From assembly GCA_033065855.1 (NCBI GenBank), contig JAVXUO010000740.1, positions 310,001 to 374,000 of the forward strand: DNA of 64,000 nucleotides, in the 5' to 3' direction. The position numbers were made by a program, and so were the translations under genes. Positions within the stretch are counted from its first letter, which is position 1; each line of letters starts with the position of its first letter. The notes under the pieces are model-generated. The model searched no databases. It saw nothing but the letters and a program-made list of their open reading frames with translations, and was not told where the DNA came from. Positions 31,752 through 42,900 of this stretch are shown here, piece after piece. The stretch is from Escallonia rubra (lineage: Eukaryota > Streptophyta > Magnoliopsida > Escalloniales > Escalloniaceae).

Positions 31752-33737
31752 CTAAGATGCGGGAGCATTCCCAGATCGAACACTTTTCTTCCTAGGAGAA
31801 ATAGCATCTCCAACTTCGGTGGGCGCGACCGTTTCCCCTGATGGTGACTCAAAGGTAGGCACCACGATATCATCCAAGAAAAGGCTAGGATACTTGGCCA
31901 TCGTCAGTTCCTTGGCTTTCTGAAAGCCCTCCTGGAAGATAGAAAGTTCGTCTTCTGTCCTCTTCCGTAGCCACTCTTCCCCAGCGGTACCGTCAAGAAA
32001 TGCCTGAATGGCTTTGTTCCCGATCTCGGCTTTCTCATGCCTTAGCTTCTCACATATTTTTTCCAGGCGACCAAGCTTGGTAAGAAGATCAGCATTCTCC
32101 GTTTTTAAGTTTTTGACCTCCTTATCAAGTTTGTTAGCCTTGCCTTCGGCTGCTCTCTTGTCAGTCTCAGCGTTGCGGGCCACGTCCATCGCCATCGCGA
32201 ACCTGTCCTGCATCTGGCTGCTGTAGCAGTATGCCTGAAAAGAGAAGAGAGATGAAGACGATTATATGGTAGAAAAACGGGAAGAGTTTAATTGAAAGCC
32301 CAAAGAGAATGGAGTAATTCAAATTACATTGTAAGTAGCCTGGACGTGTGCCATAGCAAAGGCCTCATGAGGCTAGTTTTCCAAGATGAGTTTATCACTT
32401 GGCAACACCCCGTGAGCTAAGTGCTGAGCAGAGACATGCGAGTGGGGCATTCCAGAGTCGCCTCTCTTAATGGTCCATCTGAGACGAAAAATTAGATCCT
32501 TGTCGATGGGAAGATCCTCAACCATAAGCATGGGCACTGGAGGAGTCGGAGCGAGGGCCCTTTTTACAAGAGGAGAAGAACCTTCCCCTGTACCTTCCTT
32601 CATTTTCCCCTTTGAAGCCTTTTGCAGCAGACCTAAAAAGTCACATTTTGCACCTTCTCCTTTGCCAGCCATTTCTGTAAGAAGAACCGAGTTAGGTAAC
32701 TTGTTCACAATAAGAAAGGACATAAATGTATAAACATGGCTTTAGACTCTACCTAGACTTGAAGTCCTAGAAGATGATGTTCCTATCGCTGGTTCTTGAG
32801 TCTTAGGCCTCGAAACAATTCGAGGTTCTACAATAGGAGTTGGAGGAATAGGCATAGCGGGGGCAGGATGAATGAGCCCCGCATGCAGCATCTCTTGATC
32901 TGTAAGGGGCTTATCAATATTGAGAACACCCCTCCTCTTTATGTGATCAAACAGTTTTTTTGTCATAGCATTGGGAGCCAAGAAGCCTTTCTTTTCATAA
33001 TCTTTACAGAAACCGTTCCACTTTCTTGGGAACTCCCATTTGCCGCTTGGCCGCTGAATGAAGAAGTATCGGGAGTGCCAACCTTTGTTGGATTTGGGAC
33101 CCCCCTTTATCACTCTGATCCGGTTGTGAATATAATACCAGCTAACACTTTTGGCCACATTCTTTATAAAGCATACTTCAAGGTATAACCTCATGAAGTC
33201 ATTGACCGTCACTGGATACCCTGAGGTCTGCACAAGGTAGATCAAGCCAACTAGTTTTCTCCACCCGTTAGGCACAAGTTGACCTGGCGCCATTTTATAG
33301 TGGTTGAAAAAGGCGACAGCAAAGGGGTGCATTGGAACTCTATAGCCAGATCTAATCTGGCCTTCGTAGACACTTGTTTCCAAGTCCGTACCATAGTTGG
33401 TAGGCTCTTGGAGTTCAGGAACCCGAGCAGAGAAGGGAGGAGGCAAAGGACATTCTTCCAAAAGCTCAACTATGCTTTCTTTTGTCATCTTGTTCCTTTT
33501 CTCATCTGCGGTGAACCAAGTGTCTTCGTCAAATTTATCCTCATTTTCATCCTTGATTTCCCCAAGAGCATCTCTACGGGGAAACAAAGTGCTGGCTTGG
33601 GGAGTAGAAGTTCCTACTTGACTTCTATGAGTTGAAGTATCTACTTGTGAGGATCTACTTTCTGAATCACTTTCTAAATCGTTTTCTGTGGAACTACTCG
33701 AAGGTGAAGAAGAACTACTCGAAGGTGTTGAAGACAT
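31752..33737 (-). CDS. Antisense three-exon gene in Tat element (Transposase_28-like and coiled-coil protein)
   Basis: Exon 1 runs 33737 to about 32750 (start ATG 33737, donor CTAG|GTAGAG). Exon 2 runs about 32673-32326 (acceptor TTCTTACAG, donor AAT|GTAATT). Exon 3 runs about 32236-31752 (acceptor TTTTCAG, stop 31752-31754). All junctions keep frame. Exon 1 encodes a Ser-rich N terminus, then GYRVPMHPFAVAFFNHYKM and APGQLVPNGWRKLVGL, like the Pfam 'putative gypsy type transposon' domain (PF04195). Exon 3 is a charged coiled coil (KANKLDKEVKNLKTENADLL). Antisense genes downstream of pol are known in Tat relatives such as maize Grande; their function is unknown. One lesion is seen: an in-frame TAG at the end of the exon-2 open frame (32373-32375), about 16 codons before its donor. 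Confidence 0.75.
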
Positions 33738-33885
33738 GTTCTAACAGAAGCTACGATATTTAGAGCTATTAAAAGGAAATAGATATGTTCTGAACAAGAA
33801 GAAAAGAAGGGAAACTTACTTGTTAAAGTTAAGCCGAACATAGTGAAAGTGAGTAGCAGGGGGCAAATGAAGAGATGAGCCCAAA

Positions 33886-33893
33886 TATATAGA
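33886..33893 (-). promoter_or_regulatory. TATA box candidate for the antisense gene
   Basis: The minus strand reads CTATATATTTGG about 150 bp before ATG 33737. Between them lies a consensus donor (CAA|GTAAGT near 33822) and an acceptor-like TTCTGTTAG just before the ATG, suggesting a 5'-UTR intron. Confidence 0.5.
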
Positions 33894-34049
33894 AGGGAAG
33901 TGAAATAACTGCCCCTACAAAGGCGGCAACATTTAAGACACGTGTCTTTCGCGATTCCTGGAGCATTAAATTTTGAAATTCGAAATATAACCGCCTTAGT
34001 TTTGGAGCCTAAAGGACCGTTACACTTGCATGTTTCCCTAACACGTGGC

Positions 34050-34370
34050 AAGATAATAATTGGTCTACTCTCGAACAGACGCCTCGAGCTGAGCTCCCGA
34101 ACAAACTGCCCAAGCAGAGTTCCCGAACAGACAGCCCGAGCTGAGTTCCTGAACTGATTGCCCGAGCAGAGTTCCCGAACAGACAGCTCGAGCAGAGTTC
34201 CCGAACAGACTGTTCGAGCAGAACTTTGCTAGTGCCCATGCATAATGTCAAACTACCAGAGTAGAGTTCCCGAACAGACTGCCCGAGCAGAGTTCTCAAA
34301 CAGACTTTCCGACAGACTGCCCGAACAGATCGCCCGAACGGACAGCTTGATCGGAATGCCTGAGCAGAGT
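34050..34370. repeat. 26-bp tandem array, subfamily A
   Basis: Diverged units around GCAGAGTTCCCGAACAGACT followed by GCCCGA. Units are imperfect and partly rearranged. It lies between the antisense gene and the 3' LTR. Confidence 0.85.
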
Positions 34371-34399
34371 TTTCCTTAAGCCTGAGCACAAAGGGTCAT

Positions 34400-34880
34400 G
34401 CCCCGACTAGGGCTCCCAGCCAGGGCTCCCGACCAGGCCTCCCGACCAGGATTCCCGACCAGAAGGTCCAACCAGGCTTCCCGACCAGGAGGTCTGACTA
34501 GAGCTCCCCGACCAGGAGGTCCGACCAGAGCTCCCGAATAGGATGTCCGACCAGAGCTCCCGACCAGGAGGTCCGACCAGAGCTCCCGACCAGGAGGTCC
34601 GACCAGAGCTCCCGACCAGGATGTCCGACCAGAGCTTCCGACCTCCCGACCAAGAGGTCCGACCAGAGCTCCCGACCAGGATGTCCGACCAGAGCTCCCG
34701 ACCAGGAGGTCCGACCAGAGCTCCCGACCAAGAAGTCCGACCAGATCTCCCGACCAAGATGTCCGACCAGAGCTCCCTACCAGGTTTCCCGAGTAAAGAT
34801 CCCGACCAGGACGTTCGACCAGACCTCTCGACCAGGATGTCCAACCAGGTCTCCCGACCAGATCTCCTGATCAGATCTCC
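34400..34880. repeat. 26-bp tandem array, subfamily B
   Basis: Units of CCAGAGCTCCCGACCAGGAG followed by GTCCGA repeat with an exact 26-bp spacing in the centre (for example 34567 and 34593), about 18 copies in all. Because 26 is not a multiple of three, the three frames combine into a long repetitive ORF on each strand; these are not genes. Confidence 0.92.
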
Positions 34881-35028
34881 CTAGTACATACTTTTGAGTG
34901 TGGAATACTAAAAAATTCCGCTGAATAACAGACATGGAAAATTCATAGCTGAACTGCCTTCGATCAGTCTTTACACCATATGCCTTTAACTGTTCACTCG
35001 AGGGAACCGTCAAAGGTAGGGGGCATTA

Positions 35029-35410
35029 TGATATAGCTAAATATATCCACCCAACCAACTGATGGCACGTGACATGGTTGACTTTGAGTGGACTAAGGAA
35101 TCTGTATCGGGACAGATTCTAAGAGAGGTGATAGAAGCCGTTTAGGACTCAATTGCTAAAAGGAGAGTCCTAACATGGCTCTAATACGTTAAGGATCAGT
35201 CAGAAAAGAGTCCTAAAGAAGAGAGGAGTTTGGAAATGGCCTATATAATGGGAAAATCCTCAGGTACACAGACAAGTTCACACACACGCATGCCCAGTGC
35301 ATTTCAGCTATTCAGAACTCTATCCTTATAGAAGCATTCTGACTTTAGCATCAGAGCTGCCTCCACCGGAACATCCCCAGTGATCACTCTGTGCTTTGTT
35401 TTGTAGGTTC
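35029..35410 (+). repeat. 3' LTR of Tat-lineage element, 3' end missing
   Basis: Closely similar to 26642-27023, and preceded by the polypurine tract AAAGGTAGGGGGCATTA. Similarity ends at GGTTC (35406-35410), about 40 bp short of the end of the 5' LTR. Confidence 0.85.
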
Positions 35411-36036
35411 TAACCCGTGAAACGACAAAACCTAATGGGAGTTCGTCGCCCTACCCTATTTTGTTAATTTGAAACCTGGCCGAGCGTGAGTGCGAGGCTT
35501 CTTTGCCAGGCCTTAGCTGACGATAAGGGTTCGTGTCAAAGTAAAATACAAGCATGGTGTGGTCAGCTCAAGCTAAAGAACACACACTTGCACAAAACAA
35601 ACACCCTCCACAGGAGATGTGACCCCTCAAGGGGACATTCAAACACTTAGCACATGCAACAACTTTCATGCACAGCTCTGTGTCCTCTCTCTAGAGAGGC
35701 TAACGTGGGGCACAACCTCTAATGGATCCCGAGATCCCATGATTCATCTTCCCAAAGATGATTCCGAGTAGCCTACTTAGGCGACATTCGAAAGACCTAG
35801 CTTTCAAGAGTTAGAGTTCTAGCATCCTACTCGGGCAAAGTTCTAAGGCTTAAGCTCCCAAGAGCTTAGGTCCGAGTACATGGAGTAGAGAAATATTATT
35901 ACCCCTACAAGCGGATGGAGAATCCCTTACAAATCTAACGTGTGTCTCAAGACACTAGGCATAAACTTCCTCAGCCAAACATTTTGGTTAAGGAAGTGGG
36001 GGGCTTATGATATATCTCAAATATACCCCCAACATT
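35411..36036 (+). repeat. Fragment of a related Tat element joined to the 3' LTR
   Basis: 35411-35560 matches 31456-31600, the region just after pol. Then come about 430 bp of other sequence, a second polypurine tract (GAAGTGGGGGGCTTA, about 35992-36006) and a new LTR start (TGATATATCTCAAATATACC, from 36007) that is cut off after about 30 bp. This is the 3' non-coding end of a related but different element. Confidence 0.65.
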
Positions 36037-36690
36037 TGATTGGTCTCAGAATAGTTCTTCTTACTCTTCTCACTCCACAGCACTCAACCCTTTTGCATCT
36101 GGATTCTGATTAGAACTAAAATACTGTGGCAACAGAATGTTGCCAGTCCATAGAATTTGTGACCTTCACTAGTGGTTTTTGGTGAAGGCCATTCTCATAT
36201 TTTTCGTAAGTTTTTATTATCACTAACACTCTACACTAAAAGAGAAATTTGCTCTCCACGGAAAATGCACTTTTTCAAACTAATGTACAGTTTCTACAAC
36301 TTCCTAAGCAGACTACATAGATGATCAAGATTCTCCTCATCACTGTGACGATAAATCAAAATACCAACAAAGTAGATTCCTATAGATTTAAAAAGAAATT
36401 TTTTTAGAGCCTTAGTCAATGAAGGTAATTAATTGCATTAGACAACCCGAAGGGCTTCCTATAGATTTAAAAAGAAAAGTTTTTAGAGCTTGATTCATAA
36501 GTCAATGAAGGTAATTAGTTGCATTAGACAACCCGAAAGGCTTCACTAAGGATTTGTACAATCTCTCTTTTGTATTAAACTCAGTCTTTCTCAGCCATCT
36601 GATGATAACCACTCATTAGGTCAATTTTGGTGAACATCATGGATCTCAGAAGCTGATCTAACATATCCTCCATCTGGGAATCAGATTCTT
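36037..36690 (-). pseudogene. Decayed Ty3/gypsy reverse transcriptase
   Basis: On the minus strand, in order: TKIDLMSGYHQM (about 36650-36610), FGLSNA-like segments (present twice because of an ~83-bp duplication at 36380-36545), a GILIYRHSDEENLDHL stretch corresponding to the YxDD-box region and helix after it (about 36365-36315), and YISLKKC...EWPSPK. Many stops. It looks chromovirus-like and may belong to the same family as the fragments at 5290 and 24594. Confidence 0.65.
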
Positions 36691-37940
36691 GTAGTGCATT
36701 AATTAGATTCATTGCTCTTTTATTTTACACATCTTTCAAATTCTCTCTCCTTAAGGTGCTAGTAAAGGTGGAAGAATATATGGACTTATACTTTCATTCG
36801 TATGTATTTCTATCAACAACTCTTCCACTAGTTCTTGCAAAAGTTTGCCCTCTCGTGGACTTATTTTACAAGATCTAGGCAATGCTAAACATCTCGCATG
36901 AGTGTTAACTCCCTCTATAATACTATAGGTATCATTTTCTTGAACTCTACCAACGAATGTTGCACCAAGGCTAGAATATTTTGTTTAGTAGGCTCCTCAA
37001 TTTTTTTTCATTTGACCACTAAGTAAACCACTTTGTGTTCTTTATCATCCATTGCAAAGTAACTTTCATGGTTGGTCTTTGTCGAAGAATTATGAGTTGT
37101 TGAATAGACTGATACTGGTACATCAAGATATTGGCTTACAATTACACATTATATTGATCTAAGGCTTTATGGTCCATCTCATTTATGCTCTCATAGGACA
37201 AATTCTAGAAGAAGGCCCATAATTTCCTCCACTTCCTTAGCCTTATTAAGGTAACTTTGTTGGGCTAAATCAATTTCTTTCATTCATCAACATAAAGGAC
37301 CCATTTTGGTTGGGTAGTGTTGGCCCAATATCTCGGCTTTATTGGTCAAGCTATACAGGTATGAGGTTTCCTTTTAGTTTCATAATTTCACCTCCAAAAT
37401 TTAAATTCGACTCCAGGAAACTTTGCTCAATGGTCACAATCTGATGACTATCTCTAATCTCATTCAAATATGAATGTTAAACGCAATTCTGTAGTTTTAC
37501 CTTTTGGATTTATTATCGTTCTGCATCACCCAAGTGGGATGAAACCCATGAAAATGATCGAAAACCTTTCTCCAGTGATGGTTTTTGAGCCATAGTTGCG
37601 TTTCTTTTCAAGGATTCAGTTAACTTCCGATCACAGAGATTTGGGAAACCTACCATCCTTCTCGTCTAGATTGAAGTCAATGAAATTATCTTGGGCGGAG
37701 GTAAAACAAGGAGTGTTTATTTATGTTCGAGGCTGGTCTTGCCTTAAAGAGCCATTATATCTCTTTCTCAAGCTCTGCATCCTTCTTATCTCTCTGAGTT
37801 ATTTTCTATAGTAGCCAAAATAGGGAAAGGTTTGGTAAACATACTAAAGTTGTATCAAAGCCTGCAATGAACCAGTGAATAAGAAACTCGAGACGGCGAT
37901 GGCGTTGCTCACTTTTAGCTAGAAGGACACGGAAAGATTA
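36691..37940. other. Degenerate repeat DNA, no gene supported
   Basis: No intact frame. The segment 37727-37850 recurs in diverged form at 44428-44550. The open frame 37596-37811 is not recognised. Confidence 0.4.
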
Positions 37941-38510
37941 TTGTGTTGGGCCACAACGAGATTATCGATCGCACAAACGAGTTGTTTAGTCAACTTAGTA
38001 TGTGAATGCGTAACATTGTGCAACTCGGTGGCCATGGAAGTGCTAAAAGTTCCCCATCATGGGGTGACCGAAGAGTCAAGACTGCAAAGTTACTTCAGTA
38101 ATTCCTATGTGCACAATAAGGTCAAGTTAGACTTTCCTCATTTTAATGGTGAGGGGATATTACTCGTTAGTTGTGTAGGGCATAGCAATTTTTCCAACTC
38201 TGAAACGCCTTTGAAGAACATGTTGCAATCGCATCATTCCACTTAGAATGAGATGCACAATTTTGGTACCAAATTTTCAAGAAAGGTAATGTAGTGATTC
38301 CTTAGAGTTACTTCAAGGAAGGGTTTCATGCACGTTAGGTCTCAACTAGTTTCATAATTCTTTTGGAGAGCTCACCAAATTATAGCAAACCGGGTCCCTT
38401 CATGACTATCAAAATCATTTTGAGAAGTTGGGACTTTACCACAATCGCGACAAATAAGTTCTTTCATAAGCGGATTGGCAAACTCCATTCGAGCAGATGA
38501 GCAAGTAGTT
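37941..38510 (+). pseudogene. Decayed gypsy gag
   Basis: The frame 37941-38246 contains NKVKLDFPHFNGEGILLV, the typical opening of a chromovirus-type gag domain. A later frame has GSLHDYQNHFEKLG (about 38396-38437), which in intact gags follows some 100 residues later. Stops and frameshifts separate them. It is on the opposite strand to the RT remnant at 36037-36690, so they are probably different insertions or an inversion. Confidence 0.6.
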
Positions 38511-39164
38511 TTTTTTTTTGTGCAATTAGGTTGGCTTATTTGTATGAAGCTTGTAATGCATCATCTTCAAATTTTGACAAAGAAACCTCTAATATAGTGA
38601 TGAAGATTGGAGTTTACCCTCACAGGGAATAACACCCAACGAGTTATACGAGTGACATGCGAAGGGGTTACGATTTATTTGGAACGAGAAATTTTTTCTA
38701 GGCCATCGCTGTAAGAATTTATTTTTGATTGAAGCTTGTTTGACAAAAAAGATTGCAATGTAGTTATGGGAGAGAATATTTTGGGTATATCCATTGAAAA
38801 GCAACTCATGAAATAATGTCCTTGAGGAGAGGGGGAAGGTTAAGGGGAAAGAGATGCTACAGTCATTACTAGTAGGACAAAACTATGTACCTATTTCTGG
38901 TATCTTTTTTTTTTATTTAGTTTGGGTAGGCCAGCAGCCAGATCTGATTTTATGGAGGGTATTCTTGTATATAAGGGTCATGTTAGTCTAGTTATTTAAT
39001 TAAGGAAAGGCATTAAGCTAGTGTGTTGTTGGGTTAGATTAGTATGCCTTAGAGTTTGTTCCTATCTTCTTGGTAGTGGAAGTTAGAAGTCTTGTGTGTA
39101 ATTGAAGTAAATGGATTTGTCTTGGGTAGACAGAATATAGATTTTTTGCTTATATTGGAAGTTG
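38511..39164. other. No gene recognised
   Basis: AT-rich sequence up to the minus-strand copia element. No frame or repeat I can support. Confidence 0.5.
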
Positions 39165-39871
39165 TGTTGGGATTAAACCTCTAAAACAGGTAAAGCTAGC
39201 ATTGCAAGAAGAAAATAAAATAAATAATCTGTCACACAGCAAAATATGGACAAAAATGCTTTAACGTGGTTTGACCTCTTGCCTACGTCCAAAGGAAAGA
39301 CAACGAAAATGTTTCACTATAAAATGGAGAAGTTACAAGGCAACTTTCACTTAGCCCCTAAAACCTAATTCCAGAGTACACCCAAACTCACTTCAGTATT
39401 TTTCTCTCAGTGATTAAAAACTCTTGGTAGTTTATCTCACTCATTAGTGCTATTAAAAGTGCACTTAACATTGTAGCATTTGAGCTACAATCATAAGATC
39501 TAAATACATAAGGTCTTTTTTAGCTCTAAGTGGCTAACTCACGGTGTATCACATCATTAGGCTTTCAATGACTAATGTTTCTCAATATTGGTATTTTGGT
39601 GTGTCTAAACCTTCTACGAACTTTTCCTTTGATAGGAGAAGAAGTAGGTGGAGATATCATCTGATTCAAATTTTACCACCATGTGAAACAATAAAACGTT
39701 CAAACAAATAATTACCGGAAGTTGGCTCACTATTCACTTGTCTTCACCTCCTCCTACATATCTCTTTAATTCAAGAGATATGTGTCCAATTATGTGTGAA
39801 ACCAATCGCATTCCAGCTTGGTAAAAGATGGTGGGTGGTTTTTTCAATTGGAATTCAAGCCAATTCCAACA
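39165..39871 (-). repeat. 3' LTR of minus-strand copia element
   Basis: 707 bp, a diverged match to 43744-44428. Confidence 0.85.
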
Positions 39872-40113
39872 ATTCCCCACCTTGACTTTTATTCCCGCAA
39901 ACATCCCCTAGCTGTTATTGATATATGACGGATTCTCATCTTTATGGATCTTCTTTAGCTTGATCATCTCATTTTCAGTGACTTCGCGATGCCAATGATG
40001 TCATACATAAATGTGCTTCGTTCAAGAGTGATACGTAGAATTTTTGCTCAAGTCAATAGCATTTTGACCAAGTCAATAGCATTTTGACTGTCTTATAATA
40101 CTGTGTACTCATC

Positions 40114-41200
40114 TTATCTCAAGTCTAACTCATGGAGAAATAGCTTCATCCATAGGATTTCCTTTCCTGCTTCGGCAGCTGCAATGTACTCGGCCTCCGT
40201 TGTTGATAGAGCAACACATTTATGATGTCTGGACTGCCATGATGCAGCTTCACCATTAAAAGAAAATAAAAACCCATATGTGGATTTTTTGCCATCAAGG
40301 TCACCTGCCATATTCGAGTCTATTAGCCTTTTAAAGTTGATCTTGAGTTTCCAAAACTCAAGCACAATTTAGAACTGCCTTCGAGTGTCTGAAGATCCTT
40401 TTCATTGCTTCTGAATGCTCTTTTCCTGGATTAGCAAGGAACTTGCTAACCACACCAATGGCATGTGCAATGTCTAGTCGAGTGTAGATTATTGCATACA
40501 TCAAACTCCCAACTGCTGAGGGGTACATAATATTTATCAACTCTTCATTTGAACAAGATTTTTTATTTGGTTTAAAATGATTGACCAGAGGTATGCTGAC
40601 CGACTTAGCATTTGTCATATTCAACCTCTCAAGTATCCTTTCAATATATTTTTGTTGTGATAACCATAACCTTTTGGTCTTCTTGCCACATACAATTTGC
40701 ATTCTCAAAATTTGACATGCTTGACCCAAGTCCTTCATCTCAAAGGACTTTGATAACTCTTTCTTGAGTTCTTTCTTTATTTTTCTATCTTGCCCAACAA
40801 TCAACATGTAATACCAAGATAACAACATTACCTCTAGGCAATGTTCTGACATATACACATGGATAGGCAATGGTCCTCTTGTAGCCATGACTCACCATAA
40901 ATGAGTCAAACTTCTTGTACCACTGTCTTGGCGCCTGCCTTAACCCGTAAAGACTCTTCTTTAACTTACAGGCCATGTTCATCTTCCCTTTGACTTCAAG
41001 CCCTTTAGGTTGTTCCATATAAAGTTCTTCCTCCAGGTGGCCATGGAGAAATTCAATCTTCACATCTAACTGCTCGATCTCAAGGTATAAGCTAGCAGCT
41101 AGACCCAAAACAACACGAATAGAGCTCATCTTCATAAGTGGGGAGAAAATCTCATTGAAGTAAATACTTTTCTTCTAGCCAAAACCTTTTACCACCAATC
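40114..41200 (-). pseudogene. Copia reverse transcriptase and RNase H, broken
   Basis: RT part 1 (41135-40785) has LEIEQLDVKIEFLHGHLEEE and KKSLYGLRQAPRQWYKKFD. RT part 2 (40888-40358) has SKSFEMKDLGQACQILRMQI, SQQKYIERILERLNM and SAVGSLMYAIIYTRLDIAHA. The catalytic YVDD stretch is missing: the frames change exactly where it should be (about 40800), consistent with a small deletion between ATGTTGAT repeats. RNase H (40365-40114) has AGDLDGKKSTYGFLFSFNG and ALSTTEAEYIAAAEAGKEI. Several frame breaks. No active enzyme is expected. Confidence 0.85.
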
Positions 41201-42900
41201 TGGCTTTGTATTTCACTAGCTTGTCACCATCTTTCTTTAACTTGAAAACCTATTTGTTCTTTAATGGCTTTTTTCCCTTTCGAAAGCTCCACCAACTCAT
41301 AAGTATGATTCTTCTATAAGGAACTCATCTCTTCTTGCATGGACTTTTTAGCCATTTGTCTTTATCTTTACGAGATTGTGCTTCATGAAAAGTTTCTGGT
41401 TCGCCGTCTGCTATAACCAAAACATATTTTGAACTTAGATACCTTGTAGATGGCGTATGCTCCCTTGTGGACCTCTTGACTTGAGGTTCCGTAACCATTA
41501 TGGAGGGATTTGCTCACCCTGCTCGACACCTTCATCATCAGACTTATCACCATCATCGGCTAATGTTTGGTCATCTTTTGCATCATGCTCTTCTTCTAGA
41601 ATACCTTCACCATATGTGAAAGTATCTGATTGAGAAGAGATCGGTGTAAACTTGGTAACGCCATTTGCCATAATTTTTGGATTGACCGACTTTGAGTCAA
41701 TCACAGTCTCGTGCTCATAAAATACCACGTCCTTGCTTCTGATGATCTTCTTTCTCTCAGGATCCCATAGCCTGTATCCAAATTCATCGTCACCATAACT
41801 GATAAATATGTAGGGAGTAGCCATATCATCCAGCTTTAACTTTTGCTCTTTGGGTACATGTGCAAATGCTTTGCAACCAAATACATTCAAATAAGATTAG
41901 GACATATTTCACCCGGTCTAGACTCTCGCAGGAATGTCAAAGTCAAGGAGAGCTGTTGAAGATCTCTTGATCATGTAGCATGTCGTACCAATAAATTCAT
42001 CCCATAATGACTTAGGCAAAGTAGCCATCTTTAGCATGCATCTTGCTTTCTGAATAATTGTGCTGTTCATTCTTTCCTCTATTCCATTTTGTTAAGGGGT
42101 GTCGGGTACCGTTTTTTCATGTCGAATGCCATGCTTCAAGAGGTACTTTTTGAACTCGATTGAAGTGTACTCACCTCCATTATCTGTGCGTTTTAGGGGC
42201 TTCCCTGTTTTCCTTTGCACCATAGCGTGAAAAACTCTAAACAATCTGGAACACCTAGCTCTTCGTCTTCAAGAAATACACGCACAACTTTCTTGAAGCA
42301 TCATCAATAAATGTGACGAAAGATCTGACGCCACCTAAAGACTTCACCTCAATAAGACCACATACATCAAAGTAAATCATCTTGAGAAAATTTTGCTTTC
42401 ATTGTTAGGACTTCTGAAAAAAAAACTCTGTGTTGCTTGCTAAAGAGGCAATAATCACAGGGGTTTAGTGTTCTACCTTTGGCAAAAAGAAACTATTGCT
42501 ACGAATCTTTGTAAGAGTCTTGTACAAAGTGCAATAAGCATTCCCTCTTCCAACCACCAAAGACCCCTTAGTGAGTTTTCATTTAGCGATACCAAAATAA
42601 CTGTGGTAGCCTGGGAGGTCCATAGAATGCGTTAAGATCAGATTAAGGAGCAATTCAGGAATATGTCATACATCCTTCAAAGTGAGTTTGCAGCCCACAT
42701 TAATTTTTAAGCACATATCACCATTTCCAGCTATAGTTGCATGACTGCTGTTACTTATCTTCACATAGCCAAAGTCTCTTGCTTTGTATGATGTGAAATA
42801 TTCCTTTATAGGAGTAGCGTGGTAAGATGTTGCAGAATCTACCACCCACTTGATTTTGTGAATAGAACATGATTGCACTCTCATTCTTGAAAAGTAAAAC
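41201..42900 (-). pseudogene. Copia protease and integrase, broken
   Basis: The protease frame (42884-42666) shows WVVDSATSYHATP, in which the usual Gly/Ala after DS is altered but the catalytic Asp is kept, and INVGCKLTLKDV. The integrase core lies in 42600-41900 in several short frames. The integrase C-terminal region is open at 41890-41498 (FGCKAFAHVPKEQKLKLDD, KKIIRSKDVVFYEHE), followed by an acidic linker rich in Asp and Glu. Confidence 0.8.

Larger units (their letters stand above)
26642..36036 (+). mobile_element. Tat-lineage Ty3/gypsy retrotransposon with antisense gene and chimeric tail
   Basis: Parts: 5' LTR (26642 to about 27062), primer-binding site (27067), gag/protease remnant, RT, RNase H, a second archaeal-type RNase H, integrase, an antisense spliced gene (31752-33737), 26-bp tandem arrays (34050-34880), polypurine tract AAAGGTAGGGGGCATTA (35012-35028) and 3' LTR (35029-35410). 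The extra RNase H, the long 3' region and the tandem repeats are established features of the Tat clade. Most of gag is deleted: only about 100 bp separate the first ATG (27096) from the gag/protease junction. The 3' LTR lacks its last roughly 40 bp and is joined to a piece of a related element (35411-36036). Confidence 0.85.

Noticed and set aside
34407..34884. 145-codon minus-strand and 113-codon plus-strand frames of repeating 26-residue units
   Set aside because: Direct consequence of 26-bp tandem repeats; the frames cycle through all three phases.
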